Shown: piece after piece, positions 32,181 through 42,610 of the stretch
How the letters are laid out: each line of letters starts with the position of its first letter
Numbering within the stretch: position 1 is the first letter of the stretch
Source of the DNA: Alentia gelatinosa
Taxonomy: Eukaryota > Annelida > Polychaeta > Phyllodocida > Polynoidae
NCBI GenBank assembly: GCA_950022655.1
Contig: OX465582.1
Span: forward strand, 94,812,704 to 94,876,703
DNA length: 64,000 nucleotides
Direction of reading: 5' to 3'
Made by a program: the position numbers and the translations under genes
The notes under the pieces: model-generated
Told to the model about the DNA's origin: nothing
Database searches by the model: none
What the model saw: the letters and a program-made list of their open reading frames with translations, nothing else

Positions 32181-32858
32181 GTATTATGTGAAACGATAGT
32201 GATGGTGACAATACGGGTTAGATTTACTCGTAACCGGCTCGTTCAGAATGAATTACCCTGTATAAGTGTATTGGCACCATCGCTATGGTTTCATATTATC
32301 ATATACCTTAATTCGGTATCAATTTGCTAAAACTGACCGTAATTTGACGTCGAAGTGACTTGGCACAACTCGCAAAGACACATACACTAGCAGACACACC
32401 GGAAGTGGACAACCGGAAGTGATCACCGCGCATGCGGGAACACATTATACCGCTGCATAAATTAGCGAGCGATCACCCTGCTACGCTTGATCGTCCTGTC
32501 GGACAGCTGTACTCGAGCGGTGCAGTGTATCACAGGGGTTCCGCTAGTTGTTGACATCTACGAGTTGCCCGCTCATCGAGTGTCTGTGTTCGTATCGATC
32601 GATCTTGCATATCTAAGATATCTAAAGTGTATCACGTAAATCATACTCGTTTTCTACCTCAAAGTTTGACATATGCATTCTTCACCCAAAGCGTGCAGGT
32701 AAGGCTCAAAGGATGCAGCCTGTCACCCAAAGCGTGCAGTCTGTCACTATCCAAGGTGACCAGTACAACGTTTCACGGCGTACAGTGCATTCTGTGTATA
32801 ATAACTATACCCCCAGGAGCAGTATGTATTTACACTGACTTTGTGCATAGGTATATAA
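32181..32858 (+). mobile_element. PM-P element, copy 2
   Basis: The complete palindrome (32181-32300) pairs TGTGAAACGATAGTGATGGT with ACCATCGCTATGGTTTCATA. The module runs from ATATACC (about 32301) to GGTATATAATAA (32858) and mirrors copy 1: GACCGTAATTTGACGTCG, GCATAAATTAGCG, CTGCTACGCTTGATCG, CAAAGCGTGCA units. Differences from copy 1 are mostly point changes plus small indels. Confidence 0.75.
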
Positions 32859-33194
32859 TAATAACTTTCACATCATCACTCATCCTTATGCAGTATATAT
32901 ATGATGGATCGACCTTGATGACCTAATGTATATCATTCGCGGAAGTCTTGCCCTTTGGCAAAATGAAAAATAATGGGATTTTTTAAAGAACAAAAAAAAA
33001 ATTATATCATACCAGCCATGTCAACTGGTATTCCCTCGGTATTCACGGTGATCGATCGCTGACAGCCCCGTAATTCTCAGCAGTATTGGTTTGTGCACTT
33101 GGCAAGGCCTCTGATGGTGGAAAACAAGTGAAACAAATCGGAGATTTTATAAATGTATAGATTTTCTCTTACAATAAATCACGTTTATAATGGT

Positions 33195-33459
33195 AAGGCC
33201 CGAAGTCCACCTACTAAGATATGGCTCCAATATGGTGTACGATGCACCTTCCGATAAAAAATCAAAATCGCGTCGGAAGGTCCCCTAATATCAGGGCAGT
33301 TACAGATAAAAAAAACTCATACAATGTGTGGTGGATTGGCATGTCTAGACATATGTCTACGATTTTGCACCTTCCCGATATGTCTCCGATATTTGCTTTT
33401 TGTATCGGTGCCATATCAGTAGGTCTAATTTCTATCGTAGTAGGTATACGCCAGGCCTA
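33195..33459. mobile_element. H MITE, copy 1
   Basis: AAGGCCCGAAGTCCACCTAC on the left pairs with GTAGTAGGTATACGCCAGGC on the right. The interior has ATCAAAATCGCGTCGGAAGG and CACCTTCCCGATATGTCTCC. The 79-codon ORF through it is repeat-derived and reappears in other copies in the same frame only because they are closely related. Confidence 0.8.
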
Positions 33460-33665
33460 ACACTTAAGGAAATGCCTGGAAGTATTATTTAGTATTCGGG
33501 TGGGAATGCCTGAAGGCATTGCTCGGTATGACAAATGCCTCAAGGGATCACTCGAGCTGAAATGGTTAAAGTGTGTATCTGGGGAAAGGACATGCATGAA
33601 TATTGTCAGATATACGGTCATACAAACAAAATATTCTATTATTAACCATATCTATATACACATAT

Positions 33666-34016
33666 TATTACCCATCGTATTCAAAGACCCTATTGAAAAT
33701 GTATGGGAATAGGGTAGACCACAACCCATCATATAAAACCTGTCAGACACCATAACTTTGGTATACATATGGTATCAAATCTCTGGTATACGGCCTCAAG
33801 GCCATGATATACGGAGAAATAGTTCCTTTGAGCTATAGGGCAAAGGAATAGTCCCTTTAAATATGGCAGGTAAGTACTGGTTTTAATTCATACGAAAAGA
33901 TGAATAATAAATGAAACAAACGATGGTTTTGTGGACGAGTTGCTCTGTAAACCATTCAAGGTTGACGTCAACCTCTCGTGGTTTACAGCCGTCTGTCCAC
34001 AAAACCATCGTTTATT
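33666..34016 (-). mobile_element. PM-U element, copy 2, with collapsed palindrome core
   Basis: The module starts TTATTACCCATCG, CATTGAAAATGTATGGG near its left (distal) end and closes at GATGAATAATAA. The palindrome (33914-34016) keeps the outer arms CAAACGATGGTTTTGTGGAC and GTCCACAAAACCATCGTTTA. Its centre is reduced to AGGTTGACGTCAACCT, with no CGAG tip. Confidence 0.7.
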
Positions 34017-34155
34017 TTCTATACAAAGACATAAGTATAACCACTCACATGTACAAGGCATGTACATTACAGATTTACTGGAGATCCCATAAAAGATGTA
34101 AATTCAAGACGTCACTTCAATAGCTGTAGAAACCCACAACTTACATGAAGCATCA

Positions 34156-34447
34156 TCGTAAAACTGGATGAGTTTTAATCTTGGCCACGACTGGGGTTTG
34201 GCATAGTGACTTCATGAGGCGAAGCCAAGTGAAGTCTGGAGCCACAACTTCAAAAGTGGAATGCGGTGGCCACGTTTAAAACGGATCAGGTTTTGATTTT
34301 ATCCTCCCCTGTCTCCTCGATTTTGGAATATTACGTGATAACAATTCGGTATGCCACTAGTGGCATAAAAATCTCCGTATGCCAGTCAGCGTGGCATATG
34401 GAAACTTAATGTTAAGCCTATGGGATTTTATATTAGGGGTAGGATAA
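34156..34447 (+). mobile_element. PM-B element, AAAACTGGATG-arm subfamily, copy 3
   Basis: The left boundary TCGTAAAACTGGATGAG matches copies 1 and 2. The palindrome extends to 34295, with core GAGGCGAAGCCAAG at 34216-34229. The module runs from TTATCCTCCCC (34299) to GGGGTAGGATAA (34447), with AATGTTAAGCCTATGGG near the end. Confidence 0.8.
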
Positions 34448-34497
34448 ATGCAAAAGATCTATGGCTGAACTACTTACTACCTGACACAAATTAAAGA

Positions 34498-34785
34498 AGA
34501 AACCAACAAGTTTTATTCAAAGTCGTCATTCTCCACGAGTTTGATGCGGTGTGATATGGACGAGGCGACAGCCGAGTGAATATTACATAGCATTCAAACG
34601 AATTGGAGAATGACTTCTTTGACCAAAACGAGTTGCTTTCTGTATTTATCTCTCCCCTGTACACACTAAAAGAATGGACAACACACAGGATATAGACCAT
34701 GGAGAACGAACTGAAATACTATAGGGGCATGTAGAACGAGTTCCCAATGTTAGGCCTATGGACATTTATTCCAGGGGTGAGATAA
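34498..34785 (+). mobile_element. PM-E element, copy 2
   Basis: The palindrome (34498-34637) pairs AGTCGTCATTCTCCACGAG with GAATTGGAGAATGACTTC, plus outer ACAAGTTTTATTC/GACCAAAACGAGTTG, with core GAGGCGACAGCCGAG at 34562-34576. The module runs from TTATCTCTCCCC (34646) to GGGGTGAGATAA (34785), with CCCAATGTTAGGCCTATGG. Confidence 0.75.
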
Positions 34786-35347
34786 AACCCTTTATATGCT
34801 AATCTAGCCTCATACTAATTAAACTCATATCAAGTCTGGTCGGCACAGATGTGAACACTTAGAGGTGGCCCGGTGCAGTCTCCAACACAAGGTCAGTTAT
34901 GTCTCCAGCTTCTTAGTCCTGAAAGGTCTTACTCTGTCCTCAATATACTTATATTGCAGCAATAAATTGCAGACCGTTATTAGTTTCTGGGAAGTACCTC
35001 ACACACTGATTAACACACTAGTTAGCAGAATACTCATTTCTAAATGAAGAAGCTTCCCGAGCTGTCTGTGCATTCTGGGTTGAGGGCAACCGTTGGTATC
35101 TTTTAAACTTTCCCCAACGGTTATAAGTCGTTTCAGATTAAATCGTATGCATTGGTACTTGATTGAGAACGTTGCATTTGATCTTACTAGTTGGAAAACT
35201 ATGATAGTAAATTTCCGAAATCATCATTTAAGCAAGAGGAACTACAGGTCCACAGAGAACTTTGTTACTTATGTAAAGATACCGCATACTTTGTTATGTA
35301 CCATTAGCTGTAATTGATATGGTCTGGTGAGAAACACGGTCTATTCT

Positions 35348-35707
35348 TTAAGTGGAATTTCATGTACCTCACACGGTGTTTTTATTAATGGAATTCACAC
35401 TGTGGGATTCATTTACCTCACAGGTTTCAAAATCTCATGAGATTCTGTTCCTTTTTAGGGGGTAAATGTCGCAAACAATTGGAAGGGGAAAGACTTGTCT
35501 CAAAGGAACGGAACCCTATAATTTAGACGTTGTGTTGGAGTATAAAATCTCAGCAGGATTTGTCTCAAACAAACACCCCATGAGGTACAAGAATCCCGTT
35601 AGGATTTCTTTCAGAAAACACCATGTGAGCTACAAGAATCCCATCAGGATTTGTCTCAGAAAAACACCCTGTGAGGGACATGAATCCCATCGTGTGAATC
35701 CCGCTTT
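35348..35707. mobile_element. I MITE, copy 2, with internal tandem units
   Basis: TTTAAGTGGAATTTCATG at the left and CATCGTGTGAATCCCGCTTTA at the right are inverted ends. Internally, units of about 47 bp beginning AGGATTTGTCTCA and ending ATGAATCCC or ACAAGAATCCC repeat three times (about 35548-35690). ORF 35466-35714 is repeat-derived. Confidence 0.7.
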
Positions 35708-36041
35708 AGAGTGAAACTGATCTATTATCTTCGCTGACAAGCTACTACATAAACCTGAGACAACGTCAATCATTTGTTATTCCCACCCATCGGGAAAGTG
35801 TTCAGCAATTAGTCGCTATTTACCGCGGGCCTATATAGAAACACAGCAGATAGACAGGTTTGACAGTTTCATGTAATTTTAATGACCAAGTAACCATAAC
35901 CTTCAACATGACTAAAACTTTATATCCCCTTATTAAAATATACGTCATAAGCATCTAAAGCGGAGAATAGAGTAGTGTAAACATGTCCGTTAATTTATTG
36001 GCTTGTTTGGTATACGCTCATAAAAGTGACATTTATGTAGT

Positions 36042-36422
36042 GTGAATGTTGTTATAATATCGCAACATGGTGAGAAGGAGGAGGGGAGTCTGGGTCCCAC
36101 ACATGTGACACTCGGGTACCCGCGGGGCCAAGTTGGAAAACCTCAAATGAAGTCATTACTCTTTGAAAAATTGCTTTGTGACACCTACAGATGGATAGGG
36201 ATAAGTGGTTTTTGGTGCGGCCTACGGCAGTATGAACCGAGGTTAGCCTGTAGGAGCAATAACTCACGAGTCGATAGTAAAGCGGATGCTTGTCAATCCA
36301 CCACCTACTCCCCATCCCCCCAACTACCTTCTCTTGTCCCAATTTCACCTCCCTGTACTGATTTACGGACAAAAAAAGAAGACAGGCGGCCAAAAAAAAG
36401 GACAGACATTGCTATGATCTGA
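36042..36422 (+). other. Unassigned open reading frame, 126 codons
   Basis: A 126-codon plus-strand frame overlaps a 113-codon minus-strand frame. The plus product has no domain I recognise, is rich in Arg, Ser and Pro, and ends just before T-rich runs at 36424-36442. It may be a relic exon or chance. Transcript evidence would be needed. Confidence 0.15.
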
Positions 36423-36445
36423 GTTTTTTTTGTTTTTTTTTATTG

Positions 36446-36631
36446 CAGTAGAACCGCACTTATCGGACACCCCGTGTAAGCGAACGCCCTGCGCTAACGG
36501 ACAGTTTTGCTTTTGACGGATCCCTTTATTTGATGTTTATTTCAACCCCGTGTAAGCTGTGGCTCCGCGTAAGCGGTCACTTTGTCCCAGAATGGATTAT
36601 GGAGAGTGTCCGCTTACGCGGACTTCTACTG
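36446..36631. mobile_element. Pogo/Tigger-like MITE, copy 2
   Basis: CAGTAGAACCGCACTTATCG at the left and CGCTTACGCGGACTTCTACT plus G at the right are inverted. Internal GTAAGCGGTCACTTTGTC matches copy 1. The flanks are GC/TA rather than clean TA on both sides, so the left target duplicate is mutated. Confidence 0.75.
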
Positions 36632-37370
36632 TAGTTTATTGTCCTTTCTCCAAAACAGAAGGTCTTCAGGGCAATACGTCGAGTCGATTAACAACAAATC
36701 TACGATTTCTAACCCTTTCGTCGTTAGGTGATGGTTTAATTTAATTAATGACTGTTCTTTACTGTGCAGGGTGATGAAAACCAGCCACACACATACACAT
36801 CAAAATTCTTTTTTAGAAATACCTCGAATCTGATTGTGGTTTTAAGTGCTTAACCACAGTGATGTACACATGATAGAATTGTTTAAATGCAATGAGTAAA
36901 AATATATTTCTGGAGATGGGGCCATTTTTTTAGGAATTCAAAATACTCCTTTGATGCTTATAGGGAATATTCATCAAAGTATATTTGCTAGTTTTACACG
37001 AGAACACTAATACTTATTTGATAATTTTCAATATTTATTCTTACTTTATTGTTATTTTTCTGTATAATACTGTTTATACTAAATACCACATACTTCATTT
37101 TAAAGCTTTTTTACCTATAGAAATAAATCAAGAAGAAATGGCCATAACCTTTTGTTGTGTGAGCAAGAGTTGTCCGCATAGTTATGGTCATTGACCATTG
37201 AGAAAATATGAGAATAAAGCGACCCCTTTTTATTCATACTGGAGTCTTACATGAATATAGCAATTTTTACATATACATTATATTACATGTGCATTTGCCG
37301 CTCGATCGTCAGATAGCATGAATAGTTAGTGAGTTGTAGAGTTGTGCCTTTAAACGTTGTTTGGTGAAGG
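36632..37370. other. Unassigned AT-rich sequence
   Basis: Nothing recognised. Confidence 0.4.
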
Positions 37371-37800
37371 CTTTTATAGGTCGCCATCTCCCTTCAACAC
37401 CTACTTACCTGCTGTCCACCCTCTCGCATGCAGAATGTTTATGTTTTCCCACTACCGCATGTGTTTTTGCTGGTTCCCAGCCTGTAGACCAGCGTCCACG
37501 CCCACATAATGTGGCACTAATGACGTCATAGATGACATTAAATGGCCGCCATTGAGACTCATTCACGACTAACGGACCTGTTCGCCGCCAGAGGGCATGA
37601 CGGAGCACCGGATGTGAGCGATAAATGGGTGAGTTGTCAGGTGGCGTAAAGCAGACGACTTTTCGCTGTGTTTTCCATGTTGTAAATCTAGGACTGCCGT
37701 CGCAGTGCCATCTGTTGCCAATAAGACCATATCTCGCAGAGTATAATTTACGAGATGGCGTTCTCGGGTCCTCAACGTTAGCGAGTGTGTGATTCGGTAA
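37371..37800. promoter_or_regulatory. CpG-rich promoter-like segment with CRE and CTCF-like motifs
   Basis: TGACGTCA (perfect CRE palindrome) is at 37521-37528. AATGGCCGCCATT (YY1-like) follows near 37541 and GCCGCCAGAGGGCA (one mismatch from the CTCF core) near 37583. Two overlapping minus-strand ORFs (67-68 codons) have no domains. Transcription direction is not evident. Confidence 0.4.
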
Positions 37801-37847
37801 GGAGAATTTGAATGTACGGTTTATAACCCTCTGAGGGAGTTTTATCC

Positions 37848-38145
37848 CACCCCTGGTATTTTATTTTCTCCATAGTCTTAACATTGGGAACTCGTATCAA
37901 ATGCAAATGAGATATTTAGGAAAAATATCCATTCGGGGACTATGTCACAAATGTCAGTCCATTAGTCAATGTGAAGGGTGAGATAAATTCAGAAATCCAT
38001 TCATGTTTAGGGACAGAGACGATCTCATGTCATTTGAATAGCTACGTAGTTCACGCGGCTCCGACTTGTGAATTACTACGCGATTCAAACTTGATGGGAT
38101 AAAAGCTCAGACCCTAATTTCATAAGTTTCCTCTATAGTAGCTAA
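37848..38145 (-). mobile_element. PM-E element, copy 3
   Basis: The module is 37849-37986, from TTATCCCACCCCTGG to GGGTGAGATAA, with CCATAGTCTTAACATTGGGA near its distal end. The palindrome that follows (to about 38145) pairs TTCATGTTTAGGGACAGAG with CTCAGACCCTAATTTCATAA and has inner TACGTAGTTCACGCGGCTCC against GAATTACTACGCG. Confidence 0.7.
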
Positions 38146-38146
38146 A

Positions 38147-38245
38147 GGAAGCGTCTTCTGCTATAGTTATCACTCAGCTCTGATTCGTGATATCATTCTG
38201 CGAAGACAACTCACGCTATGTAAACAATTATATTGAATAGTTAAT
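38147..38245. mobile_element. PM-B ATTGTTTA-type palindrome, copy 4 (no module)
   Basis: TATAGTTATCACTCAGCTCT, GATTCGTGATATCATTCTGC and ACGCTATGTAAACAATTATA match the right part of the B palindromes at 1815 and 27968. It abuts the E palindrome; the left arm is degraded. Confidence 0.55.
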
Positions 38246-38935
38246 TACCCGATGTTTCTTGATGATATTTTCTTGGGAAGTTATATATTACTTGAAGAAT
38301 TATTTAAGATTCTTGATTGATTTCTTCTCATAACTACATCGAAAATCAGTCTTTTTATAACTGATTTGATTATTATAACATTTGCAAATCACAGATATAT
38401 CTCATATTCCACATTATAAGGATGGGTTAGTAAAAAACAAAATTCTTATTTAAAACCCCACGAATATTAATCATCCAAACAAACAACAACTTCAAAATTA
38501 TGGTAATAATCCAACATAAATACGCCCTGGATTTGCAGTGTAAATGGAGATATAGTAGCCGTCTAATGCGGCTGGCTGGTGTGTGTTCAGGTATCAAACA
38601 TGCTAACCAGTCGCAGCTAGTTGTTCATATATTTATGTAAAACGCCATCTGGAATCACCACAGGCAGGAACTCAAGCCTGGGATCTGAGTTTTTACCAAA
38701 GCTACATTGATTTCCCGTCTTGTCTAACGTCTCTGCTCGGCCTAACAACACCTACTACGGTTTCGGCCCAAATTCCACGCGTAAATGCAAGTGTGATTAC
38801 AGGAGCGGGCTCCCACCACCAGCTCACCAGACACCCACTCAGCTGCCGACAGATGGCGTGCACGTGTCGGGGGCAGATCCGCTCTCCCAGCAGAGGTTTA
38901 GGCCCGCAGTTATTATAGAAAGTACATCTTTTCAC

Positions 38936-39122
38936 AATCTAATACGAAGTGCCCACAGTAAACCTATGGGAACTCTGTATGGACATAACCGGTGCATACA
39001 GATATGTTGTATGCTCTGGGCTGCAAAAGGCGGCACATACGGAAAAATAGTGCGCATGAAAAAATAGTGCATAACCATAGTGAACTAAAAGCGGCACGCA
39101 ACCAGTTGGAAAACGGTGGATA
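38936..39122 (-). mobile_element. PM-A module without palindrome
   Basis: TCTAATACGAAGTGCC, CAGTAAACCTATGGGAAC, ACCGGTGCATACAGATATGT, GGCGGCACATACGGAAAAAT and GGTGGATAA follow A order. An H MITE begins inside the terminal GGTGGATAA, replacing the palindrome side. Confidence 0.7.
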
Positions 39123-39408
39123 AGGCCTTGCGTTCACCTACTACGATATGGCTCCGATATGGTCTGCGATGCACCTTCCTATAAAAAAGTCAAAATCGCA
39201 TCGGAAGGTCACCTAATATCGTGCCAGTTGACTACTTTTCTGCGATTAGACACCGATAAAAACCCCAAACAATGTGTGGTTGATTGGTATGTCTAGACAT
39301 ATGTCTATGATTTGGCACCTTCCCGATATGTCTCCGATATTTGCTTTTTGTATCGGTGCCATATCGGTAAGTCTAAATTTCTATCGTCGTAGGTGGATGC
39401 CAGGCCTT
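39123..39408. mobile_element. H MITE, copy 2
   Basis: AAGGCCTTGCGTTCACCTAC pairs with GTAGGTGGATGCCAGGCCTT. Immediate flanks read TA on both sides if the element is AGGCC...GGCCT. The interior matches the copies at 33195 and 57465. Confidence 0.8.
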
Positions 39409-39444
39409 AGTGTCACGTACAGTAGCTAAGGCCTAATCCTATAG

Positions 39445-39985
39445 ACTAGCTAACCCAGTGACAAGAAAAGAGAATTCTGAATATCTTCTATACTAAATGA
39501 AGAAGACAGATAACCATACACAGATATGTATTAATAACATATATTATAACAAAGTATACAGTTACATGACAATTCTCATCAACATACAAAATCATATACA
39601 CTTCTGTAGTGTACATATAATATAAGTCCTCTTGGTCTAAGCAGTACTCACAGTCTATCACTTTCAGTTATTGTTCAATGTCTCCTTGACTTGTGGATAT
39701 AGATGATCGAAGTAGTGGTAGCAGTCATCAGTGTCTTTTCCTCCAGTGCTGGGGTGATAGTAGCTTATGGAGAAGCCCAATCCTCAGTAAAGGCCTCTGT
39801 AGCATAGAGTCCTATGGTGTCTCAAGCCTGACACTGCAGTGGTAGTAATGCTGAGTAGCATGGAGATGTTGACGCCACGGTGTCTGGGTTCCAAGTGAGC
39901 TGTGAGTTGAAATCTGCTTCCTTATATACCCTATCGGGGGGTCAGTCCAAACGAAGACAGGGGATGGTTCAAACGCTGGGGGTGG
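39445..39985 (-). mobile_element. LTR-like sequence (possible solo LTR)
   Basis: On the minus strand three imperfect repeats (TTTGGACTG, CACCCCC / TTTGAACCATCCCC / TTTGGACTGACCCCCC) precede GGTATATAAGG (39922-39931), a good TATA box. Initiator-like TCAACTCACAGCTCAC lies about 25 bp downstream. The downstream 450 bp has no long ORF, as in an R-U5 region. I cannot fix TG/CA termini or a target duplication, so the class is uncertain; a host promoter is the alternative. Confidence 0.3.
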
Positions 39986-40369
39986 CAGTCCAAACAGTTA
40001 GGCCTTAACCTCTATCTGGAGCGAGGACCTGTTAGGAAGCACCCTATGATATTCTCACTACATACATCACATTAGTGTACGGAGAGTACGGAGCAGCTCA
40101 GAGTCGCTCACTGACCGCTCACCACCATGTGTCTGTGAACGGCGGCTCTACATCCGCATATCCAGGAACTACAGATTACCTTTCCCATTGCCATAGAACA
40201 TATTGAGGTACCCCTTGAATCAGTGCGTATATTGGAATTGTGAAAAATCTGCGGCTTACTCTGTCACCAAATGAGCAGTAGCCTACTAGAGAACCATAAT
40301 TTTCTTTTCTTGGAAGCTACTTTTGATTTTCCCATTTTCCAGTGGTCACATCATGTTCTTCATACTCAT

Positions 40370-40975
40370 AGGCCATATTGAGGTATCCCATAATTCAGTG
40401 CGTTCACAGGATCCGATCCTCCACCACTGTCTAGTGCGTATTCGTCGGAACCAATCAGAGTACAGCTTACACTGGTCTGTCTATGAGCCTTCTTCCCTCA
40501 GAGGTACGGCACAGGGTAAAGATATGTCCATGAATGTCAAAGAAAGCCCGGCTGATATTGGTCAGCACCGTTGGGTGAGAGGAATAACTGGGTTCATTGT
40601 TCTATTTATAGCATCAGTTTGACAAGATCTGATTGGTTCCAACGAATACGCACTAGACACCCCTCTGAGCCGGTTTCCCCATGTTGTACGGTCATAAAAC
40701 CCTTGGGCCACGTCTAACAATTATTGCAGTTAGACGGAGTTTTGTATCTTCAAATCGGAAATCCGATGCCAGAAATGGATATTCCAGATAACTCTACATG
40801 CACGTACCAAATTATTTTCAGTTTCGCCAGTTATAAATCAGCAAACGATAGTTCATCACTGGACAGGTGGCCGAGGTGCGGCCAGCGAGTTAGGAGTGGA
40901 TCCTTTACGTACCCTGGGCGATATTAGGGGGTTTAGTAATATCTGAAGGACGTATACCATGGGAAGGGTTAATGC
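40370..40975 (+). repeat. R repeat, copy 1, interrupted by a Q MITE
   Basis: GGTATCCCATAATTCAGTGC before the Q insertion and GGTCATAAAACCCTTGGGCC, CTTCAAATCGGAAATCCGAT, CCGATGCCAGAAATGGATAT and GGGCGATATTAGGGGGTTTA after it match R copy 2 at 46575-46925. The 67-codon frame at 40724-40927 aligns without indels over about 32 codons with the frame in copy 2. Class unknown. Confidence 0.65.
40425..40663. mobile_element. Q MITE, copy 2, inserted in R
   Basis: ACTGTCTAGTGCGTATTCGT pairs with ACGAATACGCACTAGACA, and GGAACCAATCAGA pairs with TCTGATTGGTTCC. The interior CTATTTATAGCATCAGTTTG matches copy 1. R sequence continues on both sides. Confidence 0.8.
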
Positions 40976-41789
40976 ATATGGCAAGTTGATGAACTTGGAG
41001 GGAGAGATGCTCTTCCAGCAGGTTATACTGTATATAGAGAACGATCGGACCAGACCTTAACTTCTAGGGGATGCGTTGAAGAGAGGAAGGTGGCACACTC
41101 TCCGGTCAGATGTTTAGAGAACCTACAGTACCTACCCAGTTATTGTGGACAATATCTAAAACCTTGTTTAGAGATTATCCATAAAATGGCATCCATGAAT
41201 TACAGTGATATATAGATTTACGTTTACAATGCTGGTAGCAATGACAAACCTGAGAAAATATTGTTTGGCTTGAAAATAAAGGCAATGAAAATAATCTGAA
41301 ATATAAGGGTGTATTTTCTTAGATGCTATCTGTATGCAGGAAATGAAGAACGTTTAATTAAAGTTACCCTGTTTTAAAGGAAGTAAAAAGAAAAATACTC
41401 AATTTATAGAATTAGCCCTACACTTTAGATTAAAGTTACCCTATTTTGCTATCTCATAGAAATACAAATAATTCTATACAATATTGCCCGTTTTTGTTAT
41501 TGGTGTCTATTGTTCTAGTCTGTAGACATACGTTGATGTTCTTCTCTGCACATCTTTAGAGGCAGGGGATAAAGCATAGATATGCTTGGAGAGTTGATAT
41601 CATAAGTGGGCCACGAGTATGACACCCAGATGGCTGAAAGAAGTGTACAATGATGCACGTGGGATTTTGATATAGCCCAGAAGTATGTCAAGATTACATG
41701 CTGCTCGTCGAGTCGTGTTTGTTCCACGAGTCCATGGCAGGTGATGGCTCCAGCATGTTAAACATGTTTTATACATGCTGTGTAGGTAC
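40976..41789. other. Unassigned AT-rich sequence
   Basis: No gene or repeat recognised. Confidence 0.4.
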
Positions 41790-42160
41790 TAGACTAGCTC
41801 CAGTCCCTGCATCTTATAGTAATCCCTCCATCCACCCTACCCCTCTTTGCTGGGATACAGTTTTTGCTGTGACAATATCGACACCCCAGGGATTGGAGGA
41901 GGGAGGGGAGGGGAGGGGTAGTAGGAGGTCTAGGGCTGTGACAATATCGGCATCCCAGGGATTGGAGGAGGGGTGGGGAGGGGTAGTAGGAGGTCTAGGG
42001 TTACAGGGAGTGGCTGGGGTGACACTTTACAGGAGGTTCCGTCCCTATTTGACAAGTTTTTTTGTATTCCTGGACCTGTCGGAGGAAGGGTGCATATATC
42101 GTAATGCATTTAGTTTGGGAGTTTATTGAATGTTCATAATCAAAGACTTGAGCAAGTCTA
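41790..42160 (-). mobile_element. J element, copy 7, with a 69-bp tandem duplication
   Basis: TAGACTAGCTCCAGTCCCTG at the left and CAAAGACTTGAGCAAGTCTA at the right are J ends. A 69-bp unit (GCTGTGACAATATCG, CCCAGGGATTGGAGGAGG, GTAGTAGGAGGTCTAGG) is present twice at 41866 and 41935. The 143-codon ORF at 41698-42129 crosses the repeat and is not supported as a gene. Confidence 0.7.
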
Positions 42161-42610
42161 CGTAGGTACATATTCTTGTCTCTTGTTCTGCCAGTCTCAC
42201 TTAGGCTCCCCTACACTCTGTGCCGGGTAAATAGTTCTCGGATTTTTTGATGTAGGGAGATTTACAAGTCTCCTGGGACAATGATGGAAATTTCCGTCTT
42301 AGGATCAAATCCTATTTCCATGTATTTGTTATTTTGTCATCATTTATCTAAAGACAATATGCTTTGAATATTTTTCATCTACAATGACTGTCAGTAATCA
42401 GTCATAACAAGGCAATTTGATGGAAGACATGTACTAGGCTGAAAGGGTCCCAATAAAGTATGAAATGGTATCTTCTTTGTAAATACCAAAAACTAAATAA
42501 TTTAACTCCCAAATTAGATGTGCCTTTTCAATAGACACTGTATGAATATGCATTATACGGTATTTGGGATGTAGAAATACTTCAAGGGTAAAGATATCAT
42601 ATGATCCATA
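42161..42610. other. Unassigned AT-rich sequence
   Basis: Nothing recognised. Confidence 0.4.

Noticed and set aside
41698..42129. 143-codon ORF
   Set aside because: It crosses the 69-bp tandem duplication of a J element and is G-rich; there is no domain.
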